DNA of 64,000 nt from Microbacterium oxydans. Lineage in GTDB: Bacteria > Actinomycetota > Actinomycetes > Actinomycetales > Microbacteriaceae. Positions 32,766-41,788 of this stretch are shown here, in pieces. The notes under the pieces were generated by a model, which saw only the letters and a list, made by a program, of their open reading frames with translations, had not been told where the DNA came from and made no database searches. Location of the stretch: assembly GCF_026559675.1 (NCBI RefSeq), contig NZ_CP092891.1, forward strand, positions 1,612,001 through 1,676,000. The letters are read 5' to 3'. The first letter of the stretch is position 1; every line of letters starts with the position of its first letter. Made by a program: the position numbers and the translations under genes.

Positions 32766-35042
32766 TTGGAAGGTCCTGAAATCACCGCCACCGAGGCCGT
32801 TCTCGACAACGGCCGCTTCGGCACCCGCACCATCCGCTTCGAGACCGGCCGCCTCGCGCAGCAGGCTCAGGGCGCAGTCGCCGCCTACCTCGACGGCGAG
32901 ACCATGCTCCTCTCGGCCACCAGCGCAGGCAAGCACCCGCGCGAGGGCTTCGACTTCTTCCCGCTGACGGTCGACGTCGAGGAGCGCTCCTACGCCGCCG
33001 GCAAGATCCCCGGCTCGTTCTTCCGTCGTGAGGGTCGTCCCTCCACCGAGGCGATCCTCGTCTGCCGTCTGATCGACCGTCCGCTGCGTCCGTCGTTCGT
33101 CGACGGCCTGCGCAACGAGGTCCAGATCGTCATCACCGTCCTCTCGATCGCACCGGGCGAGTTCTACGACGCTCTCGCGATCAACGCCGCTTCGGCGTCG
33201 ACCCAGATCTCGGGTCTGCCGTTCTCGGGCCCCGTCGCCGGTGTGCGCCTCGCGTTCATCCCCGGTCACGGCGAGCACGCGGACCAGTGGGTCGCGTTCC
33301 CGACCGCCGAGCAGGTCTCGGAGGCCGTGTTCGACCTGATCGTCGCCGGTCGCGTCGTCACCAAGGCCGATGGCACGGAAGACGTCGCCATCATGATGGT
33401 CGAGGCCGAGGCCACCGAGGGCAGCTGGAACCTGATCAAGGCCGGTGCCACCAAGCCGAACGAGGAGATCGTGGCCCAGGGCCTCGAGGCCTCGAAGCCG
33501 TTCATCGCCCAGCTCGTCAAGGCTCAGGCCGAGCTCGCCGCGACCGCGTCGAAGGAGCCGGGCGTCTACCCGGTCTTCCCCGCGTACAGCGACGAGGTCT
33601 ACAGCTTCGTCTCCGAGCGCGCGTTCGCCGAGCTCAGCGATGTCTACCAGATCGCCGACAAGGTCGAGCGTCAGACCGCTGACGACGCGATCAAGGACCG
33701 CGTCAAGGCCGAGCTCATCGAGGCCACCGAGGCGGGCTCGCTGCCGGCCGCGGCTCCGCTGGAGTTCTCCGCCGCGTACAAGTCCGTCACGAAGAAGATC
33801 GTCCGCGGTCGCATCCTCACCGAGGGCGCTCGCATCGACGGCCGTGGTCTGGCGGACATCCGTCCGCTCGACGCCGAGGTGCAGGTCATCCCGCGCGTGC
33901 ACGGCTCCGCGATCTTCCAGCGCGGCGAGACCCAGATCATGGGTGTCACCACGCTGAACATGCTCAAGATGGAGCAGCAGATCGACTCGCTGTCGCCCAC
34001 GACGAGCAAGCGCTACATGCACCACTACAACTTCCCGCCCTACTCGACCGGTGAGACCGGCCGCGTGGGTTCGCCGAAGCGTCGCGAGATCGGGCACGGC
34101 TTCCTGGCCGAGCGCGCGCTCGTGCCGGTGCTGCCGAGCCGCGAGGAGTTCCCCTACGCCATCCGTCAGGTGTCCGAGGCGCTGAGCTCCAACGGCTCGA
34201 CGTCGATGGGCTCCGTCTGCGCGTCGACCCTGTCGCTGCTGAACGCGGGTGTGCCGCTGCGCGCCCCCGTCGCCGGCATCGCGATGGGACTCGTCTCCGA
34301 CGAGGTCGACGGTGAGACCCGCTACGCGGCTCTGACCGACATCCTGGGTGCGGAGGACGCTCTCGGCGACATGGACTTCAAGGTCGCCGGTACCAGCGAG
34401 TTCGTCACGGCCATCCAGCTCGACACGAAGCTCGACGGCATCCCGTCGTCGGTGCTCGCGGGCGCGCTGACCCAGGCACGCGAGGCTCGTCTGACGATCC
34501 TCAACGTGCTGAACGCCGCGATCGACGCTCCCGACGAGATGGCGCCCACCGCGCCGCGCGTCATCAGCGTCCAGATCCCGGTCGACAAGATCGGCGAGCT
34601 GATCGGCCCGAAGGGCAAGACGATCAACGCGATCCAGGACGAGACCGGCGCGCAGATCTCCATCGAGGAGGACGGCACCGTCTACATCGGCGCGACCGAC
34701 GGCCCCTCGGCCGAGGCTGCCCGTGCCCAGGTGAACGCGATCGCCAACCCGACCAACCCGGAGGTCGGGGAGCAGTTCCTCGGCACCGTCGTGAAGATCG
34801 CCACCTTCGGTGCGTTCGTCTCGCTGCTCCCGGGCAAGGACGGCCTCCTGCACGTCACCGAGGTGCGCAAGCTCGCCGGTGGCAAGCGGGTCGAGAACGT
34901 CGATGACGTCCTCTCCGTCGGCCAGAAGATCCTCGTGAAGATCACGAAGATCGACGACCGTGGCAAGCTCTCGCTCGAGCCCGTCCTCGACGACGCGCCC
35001 GCCGCGGAGGCAGCTCCTGCAGAGGACGCCGCCGCCGAGTAA
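32766..35042 (+). CDS. pnp: polynucleotide phosphorylase / guanosine pentaphosphate synthetase
   Basis: A 758-residue phosphorolytic 3'-5' exoribonuclease of the RNA degradosome. In order: RNase PH domain 1 ([20 protein letters not shown]), an all-helical linker, RNase PH domain 2 ([14 protein letters not shown] ... catalytic [18 protein letters not shown]), a KH domain ([20 protein letters not shown]) and an S1 domain ([24 protein letters not shown]), ending in a short acidic Ala/Glu tail. Translation begins at TTG 32766, with AAGGAGAG well placed. The length and domain set are complete. Confidence 0.97.
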   Translation: MEGPEITATEAVLDNGRFGTRTIRFETGRLAQQAQGAVAAYLDGETMLLSATSAGKHPREGFDFFPLTVDVEERSYAAGKIPGSFFRREGRPSTEAILVCRLIDRPLRPSFVDGLRNEVQIVITVLSIAPGEFYDALAINAASASTQISGLPFSGPVAGVRLAFIPGHGEHADQWVAFPTAEQVSEAVFDLIVAGRVVTKADGTEDVAIMMVEAEATEGSWNLIKAGATKPNEEIVAQGLEASKPFIAQLVKAQAELAATASKEPGVYPVFPAYSDEVYSFVSERAFAELSDVYQIADKVERQTADDAIKDRVKAELIEATEAGSLPAAAPLEFSAAYKSVTKKIVRGRILTEGARIDGRGLADIRPLDAEVQVIPRVHGSAIFQRGETQIMGVTTLNMLKMEQQIDSLSPTTSKRYMHHYNFPPYSTGETGRVGSPKRREIGHGFLAERALVPVLPSREEFPYAIRQVSEALSSNGSTSMGSVCASTLSLLNAGVPLRAPVAGIAMGLVSDEVDGETRYAALTDILGAEDALGDMDFKVAGTSEFVTAIQLDTKLDGIPSSVLAGALTQAREARLTILNVLNAAIDAPDEMAPTAPRVISVQIPVDKIGELIGPKGKTINAIQDETGAQISIEEDGTVYIGATDGPSAEAARAQVNAIANPTNPEVGEQFLGTVVKIATFGAFVSLLPGKDGLLHVTEVRKLAGGKRVENVDDVLSVGQKILVKITKIDDRGKLSLEPVLDDAPAAEAAPAEDAAAE

Positions 35043-35060
35043 GCGCAGAGCTCGAACCGG

Positions 35061-35094
35061 AGCCCGGGCCGTCCGCACAGGACGTGCCCGGGCT
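35061..35094 (+). terminator. pnp terminator
   Basis: A stem AGCCCGGGC with GCCCGGGCT is extended by CGTCC/GGACG around a GCACA loop, giving 14 bp with one bulged T. It starts 19 nt after the pnp stop. Confidence 0.85.
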
Positions 35095-35260
35095 TCGTCG
35101 TCTCCGGCGTGACCGAATCGTTATCGGACGTTTCCGCGCCGTTCCCCGGATTGGTCAGGACGTTCCGCGAAGTCGCTTACCCTCGAAGTACGCACCGGGG
35201 GGTGCAGAATCAGCAGGTACGAAGGTCGGAACGCACCGATCGACGCGGGGGTGAGAGAGT

Positions 35261-36289
35261 ATGCGGTTGTTCAGCGTAGGCGCAGGAGCGTCCGCGGATC
35301 GCGCCCAGGAGACGGCCGCCGAGCACCCGTCCGCCCCGATCCCCATCATCGGACCGGGAATAGGGGAGACCATCCGCGTCCCTCTCGGCGAGACCGGGTT
35401 CGAGACCTTCCCGCTGATGCTCGGGGCCGCGGAGTTCGGCTGGAACGTCGACCTCGAGACCAGCCACGGGATCCTCGATCGCTACGTCGAGTTCGGCGGC
35501 AACGCGATCCACACGGCCGACGGCTTCTCCGGGGGTCGCAGCGAGCACATCATCGGACAGTGGCTGCGTTCCCGCGGGCAGCGGGATCGCGCGGTCCTCA
35601 GCGTGCGCATCGGCGCCCACGCCGACAACCCGGGCCTCGGCTCCGTCAACCTCGTGCGCGCGGTCGAGGGCTCGCTCACCCGGCTCGGCGTCGAGCGCAT
35701 CGACGTGCTGTACCTCGATGCCACGCTCGACGGGACGACGAACCTCGAAGACACCCTCGCGACCGTCGAGTGGCTGACCGACGCCGGCAAGATCGGTGCA
35801 CTCGGCGCATTCGGTCTCGCCCCGGAGCGTCTGGTCGAAGCGCGCATCCTCGCGTCCGCGGGCTACCCCCGCATCCAGGTCATCGACGCGCCGTACAACC
35901 TCATCCGTCGTCAGCCGTTCGAGGGCGACCTGCGCCTCGTGGCGGGCGCGCAGAACCTCGCGGTGACGCCGTCGCACGCTCTCGAGCACGGGTTCCTGTC
36001 CGGGAGGCACCGCAATAAGGCCCTCACCTCGCGCGGCGTGCGCGGCGAGCAGCTGCGCGGGCATCTGAACCGCCGCGGGATCAAGATCCTGCGGGCGCTC
36101 GACCAGGTCGCCGAAGAGCTCACGGTCCCCGTGGCCGCCGTGTCGATCGCGTGGCTCCTCGCGCAGCGCACGATCGCCGCGCCGATCGTGAACGCCTTCG
36201 CCGCGGATCACGTCGACGAGCTCATGCAGGGCGCGGGCGTCTCGCTGTCCCGGAGCCAGGTCGCCGACCTCACCCGGGCCGGCAACTGA
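35261..36289 (+). CDS. aldo/keto-reductase-fold protein lacking the catalytic tetrad
   Basis: A 342-residue TIM-barrel protein of the AKR superfamily. The strand order and landmarks align well with YajO/Tas-type reductases: GGNAIHTADGFSGGRSEHIIG, SLTRLGVERIDVLYLD, LTDAGKIGALGAFG and VAAVSIAWLLAQ. All four catalytic tetrad positions differ, however: Asp becomes His84, Tyr becomes Phe89, Lys becomes Arg116 and His becomes Asp153. The N-terminal 45 residues are an Ala/Pro-rich extension. It may be a pseudoenzyme or NADPH-binding regulator rather than a reductase. ATG at 35261 follows GGTGAGAGAG. The 218-bp upstream region contains the pnp terminator and no obvious strong promoter. Confidence 0.85.
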   Translation: MRLFSVGAGASADRAQETAAEHPSAPIPIIGPGIGETIRVPLGETGFETFPLMLGAAEFGWNVDLETSHGILDRYVEFGGNAIHTADGFSGGRSEHIIGQWLRSRGQRDRAVLSVRIGAHADNPGLGSVNLVRAVEGSLTRLGVERIDVLYLDATLDGTTNLEDTLATVEWLTDAGKIGALGAFGLAPERLVEARILASAGYPRIQVIDAPYNLIRRQPFEGDLRLVAGAQNLAVTPSHALEHGFLSGRHRNKALTSRGVRGEQLRGHLNRRGIKILRALDQVAEELTVPVAAVSIAWLLAQRTIAAPIVNAFAADHVDELMQGAGVSLSRSQVADLTRAGN

Positions 36290-36358
36290 GCTTCGTCCCA
36301 CCCGTGACATAGGGTGGGAGAGAGGCCCGGCGGATGCTGGCAATGAAGCGAGCGAGTT

Positions 36359-36961
36359 GTGACGCACTACATATATCTGGTCAGACACGGTGAACATCAG
36401 GATGCGGAGCATGGTCTCGCCGACGGACCCCTCTCTCCGAGAGGGCAGCGTCAGGCGGAACTGATCGCCGATCGACTCTCGGGCCTTCCCCTCGACGCGG
36501 TCTGGCATTCGCCACTGCTACGTGCGAACGAGACGGCCCGAGCGATCGCGGCGAGGCTGCCTTCGGTCGACCCCGAGCCGACCGCGCTTCTCTTCGACTG
36601 CGTGCCCACGGGCATGACCGAGGAGACGCCCGCGGTGTTCGAGCCGTTCTTCGGCTCGGTGACCGAGGCCGAGATCGAGGCCGGTCGAGCGCAGATGTCG
36701 GACGCGGTGAACGAGTTCCTCGTCCGCAAGACCGGCGACGTGCACGAGGTGCTCATCACCCACAACTTCGTGATCTCCTGGTTCGTCCGCGAGGTCCTCT
36801 CGGCACCCGAGTGGCGGTGGATGACGCTGAACCAGTCCCACTGCGGACTGACCGTGATCGCCCAGAAGCAGGGACGACCGTGGACGCTGCTCACGCACAA
36901 CGACACCGGCCACCTCCCGGTCGAGCTGCGGACCGGCATCCCCGACGCGCTCCTGGTCTGA
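36359..36961 (+). CDS. histidine phosphatase (phosphoglycerate-mutase-like) protein
   Basis: A 200-residue branch 1 histidine phosphatase. The catalytic YLVRHGEHQD motif is at residues 6-15, an Arg-rich second block follows (SPLLRANETA), and the late His is in LITHNFVISW. The substrate is unknown; family members act on phosphosugars and other small phosphoesters. GTG at 36359 is the start, and an upstream TAGGGT (36310-36315) is a possible -10. It converges with the patatin gene, with 1 bp between stop codons. Confidence 0.88.
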   Translation: MTHYIYLVRHGEHQDAEHGLADGPLSPRGQRQAELIADRLSGLPLDAVWHSPLLRANETARAIAARLPSVDPEPTALLFDCVPTGMTEETPAVFEPFFGSVTEAEIEAGRAQMSDAVNEFLVRKTGDVHEVLITHNFVISWFVREVLSAPEWRWMTLNQSHCGLTVIAQKQGRPWTLLTHNDTGHLPVELRTGIPDALLV

Positions 36962-36962
36962 C

Positions 36963-37910
36963 TCAGCTCCAGAAGCTGGCGAGCGACGCGGCGACTGCTC
37001 GACCCTGTGCGAAGCCGGCCTGCGCGGCGGGCACGCGGGTCGCCGGGTCCATGACGTTCTCGCCGAAGGCGGTGCGTGACGCGCTGTCGGGGAAGATCGT
37101 CTCCACGGTGCTCCCCGTCGCCCTCAGCGCGGCGATCTGATCCGCGAGGTGCGTGCCCCAGGATGAGGGCGTCCGCGATGCTCCGCCGAAGGGCGCCAGC
37201 ACGAGGACCTTCGCGTATCCGGAGGCGAGATCGGCGTTGTCGGCGTTGGAACGATAGCCGCCGTCGATGTAGCGGTGGGTGCCGATGTCGTAGGCGAATC
37301 CGCTGGAGCAGCTGGCGGCGACGGCATCCACGAGGTCCACACCGCTGCGTCGGTCGAAGAGGACGGGCTCGCCGCTGTCCGCGTCCACGGCGGTGATCAG
37401 CACTCGCTGATCCGGCCAGTCCGGTCGCGGCAGCCGGGTGGCGACGGTCTCCCGCCACCGCGTGCCGGCGCCCGGCGAGGCCGAGGACAGCTCGATCGCT
37501 GAGGCCCCCATCCGCCGCCGCATGTCTTCGATGCCGGTCGAGCCGTCGATGATCCGCTGCGTGCGCTCCAGGTGGTCGGTAACGGGCGGACGCCGCATGC
37601 CTCCGCCGGGCCGCGACGACGTCGAGGGAAGGGGTGCGGAGAGGATCTGGTCCAGCAGGTGCCTCGCGGGCACGGCTGTGACCTGTGCGGCGGTGGTCGC
37701 GCCGGCGGAGGTGCCGACGACGAGGTCAGCCGCCGTGACGTCGAGCCCTCCTTCCGCGAGGCCGGCGAGGACGCCGATCAGCCAGGCGTTGCCGGCCGAT
37801 CCGCCGCCACCGAGGACGAGGGCTCGTCCTTCGAGGACCGGCTCGGGAGCAGACGAAAGTCGCGGCGCGGGGGTTCGGGGGAGAGAGGGGGGAGAAGTCG
37901 GGATGTCCAT
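36963..37910 (-). CDS. patatin-like phospholipase family protein
   Basis: A 315-residue patatin-fold hydrolase. It carries the oxyanion loop GGGGSAG (residues 34-40), the nucleophile elbow GTSAG (Ser68) and the catalytic Asp216 in YIDGGYRSN. All three parts of the Ser-Asp dyad site are intact. It has no signal peptide and likely acts on phospholipids or other acyl esters in the cytoplasm. A 30-residue Pro/Ala-rich N-terminus precedes the domain. A 19-codon ORF with a strong Shine-Dalgarno lies 44 nt upstream. Confidence 0.9.
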   Translation of the reverse strand: MDIPTSPPSLPRTPAPRLSSAPEPVLEGRALVLGGGGSAGNAWLIGVLAGLAEGGLDVTAADLVVGTSAGATTAAQVTAVPARHLLDQILSAPLPSTSSRPGGGMRRPPVTDHLERTQRIIDGSTGIEDMRRRMGASAIELSSASPGAGTRWRETVATRLPRPDWPDQRVLITAVDADSGEPVLFDRRSGVDLVDAVAASCSSGFAYDIGTHRYIDGGYRSNADNADLASGYAKVLVLAPFGGASRTPSSWGTHLADQIAALRATGSTVETIFPDSASRTAFGENVMDPATRVPAAQAGFAQGRAVAASLASFWS

Positions 37911-37954
37911 GGGAGTGCCTTTCGCGAAATGCGGGGCGGGGCTCCCGGCCGCGA

Positions 37955-38014
37955 CTACGCCGGTCGCGGGATCGCGCGCTGTGAGGGAGCACCCGATGCG
38001 GATACTGCGTACAT
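37955..38014 (-). CDS. small ORF (19 codons) upstream of the patatin gene
   Basis: An ATG at 38014 is preceded by AGGAGGTGAG at good spacing, the strongest ribosome-binding site in this region. It encodes 19 residues (MYAVSASGAPSQRAIPRPA) before a TAG. There is no run of one amino acid as in attenuator peptides. It lies in the patatin gene's leader on the same strand and could be a leader peptide or an unannotated small protein. Nothing recognisable is found in the rest of the 37911-38156 gap except the dapB promoter. Confidence 0.4.
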   Translation of the reverse strand: MYAVSASGAPSQRAIPRPA

Positions 38015-38144
38015 GGGGCTCACCTCCTCCTGCCGGAACACGATCACGGGAACGCTACCACGCACGGCGGGGGAGAGCGCCGGTCGCGATCCGGACTCCG
38101 GTGCGGCCCCGCGCGCCCCGGGCCGGACCCTGCTGCCCGCGAAA

Positions 38145-38150
38145 TAGACT
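38145..38150 (+). promoter_or_regulatory. -10 hexamer TAGACT of dapB (leaderless)
   Basis: TAGACT ends 6 nt before the dapB ATG at 38157, so transcription should begin at or next to the start codon. Confidence 0.6.
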
Positions 38151-38156
38151 GGACGC

Positions 38157-38897
38157 ATGACCACGCAGGTAGCCCTCGTCGGCGGAACCGGGAAGCTCGG
38201 CACGATCATCGGAGCGGTGATCGATGAGCTCGAGGGGTTCGAGGTGAGCCGGGTGCTGGGCTCGTCGAGTGATCTCTCCGAGCTCGAGGGCGCCGATCTC
38301 GTGGTCGACGCCTCGACGCCGCAGGTGAGCATCGAGGTCGTCCGGGCCGCCGTCGAACGCGGCATCAACGTGCTGGTCGCGACCTCCGGGTGGTCGGCCG
38401 AGCGCATCGCCCTGGTGCGCCCGCTCGTCGAGGCGGCCGGCACCGGCGCGGTCTTCATCCCCAACTTCTCGCTCGGGTCGGTCCTCGGATCCGCTCTGGC
38501 CGCGGCTGCCGCGCCGTTCTTCGGCTCCGCGGAGATCATCGAGGCGCACCGCGAGACGAAGATCGATTCCCCCAGCGGAACTGCGGTGCGCACCGCGGAG
38601 CTGATCGCGGCCGCGCGCGCCGAGCAGGGGCCGGTCAGTGCTCCGCACGCGGATCAGCGTGCTCGGGGACAGCAGGTCGGCAGCGTGCCGATCCACTCGC
38701 TCCGTCGGCCCGGTGTCGTCGCGAAGCAGGAGGTCATCCTGTCCGGGCCCGGCGAGTCGCTCACCTTCACGCACGACACCACCGATTCCGCGCTGGCGTA
38801 CGCCCCGGGCATCCGCCTCGCCGTGCCGTTCGCGCTGCAGGCCCGCGGTGTGATCGTCGGCCTCGAGCACATGATCGACATCGGCATCCGCTCGTGA
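38157..38897 (+). CDS. dapB: 4-hydroxy-tetrahydrodipicolinate reductase
   Basis: A 246-residue enzyme of the diaminopimelate/lysine pathway that reduces the DapA product with NAD(P)H. It carries the Rossmann motif VALVGGTGKLG, the DASTP strand and the active-site segment EAHRETKIDSPSGTA. His131 and Lys135 match the catalytic His and Lys of E. coli DapB. The neighbouring second His of the usual HH pair is Arg132 here. The start follows TAGACT by 6 nt. The next gene overlaps its stop by one base. Confidence 0.95.
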   Translation: MTTQVALVGGTGKLGTIIGAVIDELEGFEVSRVLGSSSDLSELEGADLVVDASTPQVSIEVVRAAVERGINVLVATSGWSAERIALVRPLVEAAGTGAVFIPNFSLGSVLGSALAAAAAPFFGSAEIIEAHRETKIDSPSGTAVRTAELIAAARAEQGPVSAPHADQRARGQQVGSVPIHSLRRPGVVAKQEVILSGPGESLTFTHDTTDSALAYAPGIRLAVPFALQARGVIVGLEHMIDIGIRS

Positions 38898-39334
38898 TGT
38901 CGCGGATCGGCGTCGGCCTGATGGCGGCGGCGCTGCTGGTCTACCTCGCGGTCGCGATCTGGCTCGCGGTGATGTTCATCTCCGTCGGCACACCGGTGTC
39001 GGTCGGCATGGGCATCACGCTCCTCGTGCTCGCACCCATCGGTGCCTGGGCTCTGGTTCGCGAGATGATGTTCGGCTTCGGAGCCGATCGGCTCGGACGC
39101 CTGCTCGACGCCGAGGGCGGGATGCCGCCGGTCGAGACGGAGCTCACGCCGAGCGGACGTATCGCGCGAGCCGACGCCGATCCGCTGATCGCTCGGTACA
39201 CGGCGGAAGCGGACGCGTCCGGTGACGACTGGCGCGCCCGCTATAGGCTGGGCGTCGTCCAGGACGCCGCGGGCCGCCGGAAGGACGCACGAGCCAGCAT
39301 CCGCGAGGCGATCCGTCTCGCGCGTCCGTCCTGA
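38897..39334 (+). CDS. hypothetical membrane-anchored protein (TPR-like tail)
   Basis: A 145-residue protein. Two hydrophobic segments (about residues 6-30 and 36-58) are followed by a soluble tail whose last 45 residues (LIARYTAEADASGDDWRARYRLGVVQDAAGRRKDARASIREAIRLA) look like one or two TPR-type helices. It is coupled to dapB through a TGATG overlap, an arrangement common in Microbacteriaceae. The function is unknown. Confidence 0.8.
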   Translation: MSRIGVGLMAAALLVYLAVAIWLAVMFISVGTPVSVGMGITLLVLAPIGAWALVREMMFGFGADRLGRLLDAEGGMPPVETELTPSGRIARADADPLIARYTAEADASGDDWRARYRLGVVQDAAGRRKDARASIREAIRLARPS

Positions 39335-39346
39335 CGACGCGGTCGG

Positions 39347-39772
39347 TCAGGCGAGTGTCGCCTCGAGCGTGATCTCGATGCCGGCGAGGGCCTGCGAGAC
39401 GGGGCAGCCGTCCTTCGCGCCGACGGCGATCTCCTGGAAGGCCTCCGGCGACAGGTTCGGGACGACCGCGTTCACGTTGAGGTGACTTCCGGTGATGCCG
39501 ACGCCGGGCTTGAAGGTGACCGAGGCGCTGGTGTTGACGCGCTCCGGAGGGGTGCCGTTCTCGGCGAGGGCATGCGAGAGGGCCATGCTGAAGCAGGAGG
39601 CGTGCGCGGCGGCGATGAGCTCCTCCGGCGTGGTCGTCGTGTCGCTGCCCTCGCTCCGCGCCTTCCAGTTGATCGGGAAGGTACCGAGGTTCGACGACGA
39701 GAACGCGACCGTGCCCGACCCCTCCATGAGCGATCCGGTCCAGGTGCTGGCGGCTTCGCTGGTGACGGGCAT
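39347..39772 (-). CDS. OsmC/Ohr-family peroxiredoxin
   Basis: A 141-residue organic-hydroperoxide-type protein of the OsmC family. The two redox cysteines are Cys60 (AAAHASCFSMAL) and Cys123 (KDGCPVSQAL). TPEELIAAAHASCF is the family signature. It likely reduces lipid or organic peroxides. AGGAAT lies before the ATG, and a TAGGCT (39826-39821) gives a leader of about 42 nt, so this one is not leaderless. Confidence 0.92.
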   Translation of the reverse strand: MPVTSEAASTWTGSLMEGSGTVAFSSSNLGTFPINWKARSEGSDTTTTPEELIAAAHASCFSMALSHALAENGTPPERVNTSASVTFKPGVGITGSHLNVNAVVPNLSPEAFQEIAVGAKDGCPVSQALAGIEITLEATLA

Positions 39773-39855
39773 GATTCCTCCGGTTCTCGCACTGCAGGGG
39801 TGCAGCGTCGGCTCGTGGCCAGCCTAGCGAGCGGCCGTACGCGGGGGAACAGCGG

Positions 39856-40428
39856 TCAGGAGGTGGCGGCTTCCCGCCCGACCACGCCGGCGCGCTGCAG
39901 CAGCAGGTACAGCTGGCAGCCGAGGCAGAACGCGAAGGCGGCGTTGAGGAAGGCCGCGATGAACGCCGCGGCGGTGGCGATCGGCAGCGCCCACGGGACG
40001 CCGAGGAGATGGAGCACGAGGCCGATGCCCACGACGAAGAGGCCGACGCCCTGCGAGAACCGCGGCGGACGCGGATCCTCCAGCTCGCTCGGCGGGGCGA
40101 GACGCGGGCGGACCAGCGTCCGGAAGACCACGCTCCACGGCGCCGTCCGCGGTGAGAGCACGCCCCAGAGGAAGAGCAGCGCGACGACGAGGGTGAGCAG
40201 GAAGCCCGGGTCGAGGGCGCGCTGAAGGAGCGGTGCGGCTCGGATCGCCCACGCATCACCGCTGATGAATGCGAAGTCGAAGCCCGGTGCGAAGGAGAGC
40301 CAGGATCCGGGGAACTGCGCGGTGGAGATCCCGATCAGCGCCAGGAAGGTCGCCACGAGCAGGAGCACCGCGGTGATCGTGGCGGCGAAGCGGGGACCGC
40401 GGGGGTCGATGCCTGCGGGAGTGCTCAT
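39856..40428 (-). CDS. DUF4395 membrane protein
   Basis: A 190-residue membrane protein with about four hydrophobic segments. The family feature is a C-terminal helix carrying CLGC (Cys168, Cys171). An extracellular FPGSWLSFAPGF segment follows TM1. It is transcribed just after a membrane-anchored thioredoxin-like gene, a common DUF4395-thioredoxin pairing in actinobacteria. The two CxxC motifs probably exchange electrons across or within the membrane. AGGAG precedes the ATG. Confidence 0.85.
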   Translation of the reverse strand: MSTPAGIDPRGPRFAATITAVLLLVATFLALIGISTAQFPGSWLSFAPGFDFAFISGDAWAIRAAPLLQRALDPGFLLTLVVALLFLWGVLSPRTAPWSVVFRTLVRPRLAPPSELEDPRPPRFSQGVGLFVVGIGLVLHLLGVPWALPIATAAAFIAAFLNAAFAFCLGCQLYLLLQRAGVVGREAATS

Positions 40429-40451
40429 CTCGGTGCTCCTGTCTTCGCGCC

Positions 40452-40862
40452 TCAGAGGGCGGCGACGGCTTCGGTGAGGGCGTGCCGGTGCGGAACACCG
40501 TGGAATCGTGCGCGGACGGCACCGGAGCCGTCGACGACGAACGTGGTCGGGGTCTGGAGCACCTTGTAGCGTGCGGAGAGATCGGGGCGGTGGGTCAGAT
40601 CCACCTCGACGTGGCGGAGCCCGTCCTGGTCGGAGGCGTAGTCCGTCAGCAGCCGGCGTACCTGGGGGCAGCGCGCGCACATCTCGGTGCTGAACTGCAC
40701 CAGGGTCGCACGGGAGCCGAACTCCGCAGCCGCATCCGCCGGGTCGAAGCGGAGCGCGCCCCCGTCGCGTCGTCGGCCGTCGCGACGGCGCAGCACGATG
40801 CCGATGACCGTGGCGAGCGCGAGAAGCGCTGCGGCGACCCCGAGGGCGAGTGCGGGCGACAT
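40452..40862 (-). CDS. membrane-anchored thioredoxin-like protein
   Basis: A 136-residue protein. One N-terminal membrane helix (residues 3-24) is followed by a basic stretch ([10 protein letters not shown]) and a thioredoxin fold with the active site CARC (Cys62, Cys65) in [16 protein letters not shown] and the cis-Pro region [10 protein letters not shown]. By the positive-inside rule the Arg-rich stretch after the helix suggests a cytoplasmic thioredoxin domain. The start is ATG 40862: TACTCT (40874-40869) ends 6 nt before it, so the upstream ATG at 40892 is rejected. Confidence 0.85.
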   Translation of the reverse strand: MSPALALGVAAALLALATVIGIVLRRRDGRRRDGGALRFDPADAAAEFGSRATLVQFSTEMCARCPQVRRLLTDYASDQDGLRHVEVDLTHRPDLSARYKVLQTPTTFVVDGSGAVRARFHGVPHRHALTEAVAAL

Positions 40863-40868
40863 GCGTCG

Positions 40869-40874
40869 AGAGTA
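40869..40874 (-). promoter_or_regulatory. -10 hexamer TACTCT of the thioredoxin-DUF4395 operon
   Basis: It ends 6 nt before the ATG at 40862 on the reverse strand. Confidence 0.55.
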
Positions 40875-40965
40875 CTTCGCGTCGTACCCCACCGAGGCCG
40901 ATGTTTCCGAGCGTGACGAACGACGGTCGGGCCGCGTGCTCCGCCCGAGTCCGAGGGCGGGAAGG

Positions 40966-40971
40966 TATCGT
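40966..40971 (+). promoter_or_regulatory. -10 hexamer TATCGT of thyA
   Basis: It ends 7 nt before the thyA ATG at 40979. Confidence 0.5.
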
Positions 40972-40978
40972 GGCTTTC

Positions 40979-41788
40979 ATGAGCGCAGCCGTCCCGACTC
41001 CTTACGAAGACCTGCTCCGCGACGTGCTGGAGACGGGCACGCACAAGTCGGATCGCACCGGGACCGGGACCACGAGCGTCTTCGGCCGGCAGATCCGCTT
41101 CGACCTGTCGAAGGGCTTCCCGCTCATCACCACGAAGCGCGTGCACTTCAAGTCGATCGCCTACGAGCTGCTCTGGTTCCTGCAGGGCGACTCCAACGTC
41201 GGGTGGCTCCGAGAGAACGGTGTCACGATCTGGGACGAGTGGGCGGACGAGTCCGGCGACCTCGGTCCGGTGTACGGCGTCCAGTGGCGGTCCTGGCCGA
41301 AGCCCGACGGTGGCAGCATCGACCAGCTGTCCGAGGTGATCGAGCAGATCCGCCGCTCGCCCGACTCGCGCCGTCTGATCGTCTCGGCGTGGAACCCGGC
41401 CGACATCCCCGACATGGCGCTCGCTCCGTGCCACGCCCTGTTCCAGTTCTACGTGGCCGACGGCAAGCTCTCCTGCCAGCTGTACCAGCGCAGCGCGGAC
41501 ATGTTCCTCGGCGTGCCGTTCAACATCGCCTCCTATGCGCTGCTCACGATGATGATCGCGCAGCAGGTCGGCCTCGAGCCCGGCGACTTCGTGTGGACCG
41601 GTGGCGACTGCCACGTCTACGACAACCACGTCGAGCAGGTCCGCGAGCAGCTCTCCCGCGAGCCCTATCCGTACCCGACGCTCCGCTTCGGGCGGAAGCC
41701 GGAATCGATCTTCGACTACCGCTACGAGGACTTCGTGGTGGAGGACTACCAGCACCACGCCCCGATCCGTGCGGCGGTGGCGGTATGA
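40979..41788 (+). CDS. thyA: thymidylate synthase
   Basis: A 269-residue ThyA that converts dUMP to dTMP using methylene-tetrahydrofolate. The substrate loop [12 protein letters not shown], the catalytic Cys151 in [10 protein letters not shown], and the [20 protein letters not shown] and HVYDNH blocks are intact. The ATG at 40979 fits the leaderless pattern; the frame continues upstream without use. It overlaps folA as ATGA, matching the metabolic need to recycle dihydrofolate. Confidence 0.98.
   Translation: MSAAVPTPYEDLLRDVLETGTHKSDRTGTGTTSVFGRQIRFDLSKGFPLITTKRVHFKSIAYELLWFLQGDSNVGWLRENGVTIWDEWADESGDLGPVYGVQWRSWPKPDGGSIDQLSEVIEQIRRSPDSRRLIVSAWNPADIPDMALAPCHALFQFYVADGKLSCQLYQRSADMFLGVPFNIASYALLTMMIAQQVGLEPGDFVWTGGDCHVYDNHVEQVREQLSREPYPYPTLRFGRKPESIFDYRYEDFVVEDYQHHAPIRAAVAV

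Noticed and set aside
32562..35078. 838-codon open frame antisense to pnp
   Set aside because: Exact complement of a strongly conserved gene. The repetitive Leu/Asp/Arg/Val translation has no recognisable domain.
38032..38130. Possible RNA gene or CRISPR-like repeats in the gap before dapB
   Set aside because: No repeated units and no cloverleaf; only GC-rich unique sequence with the dapB -10.
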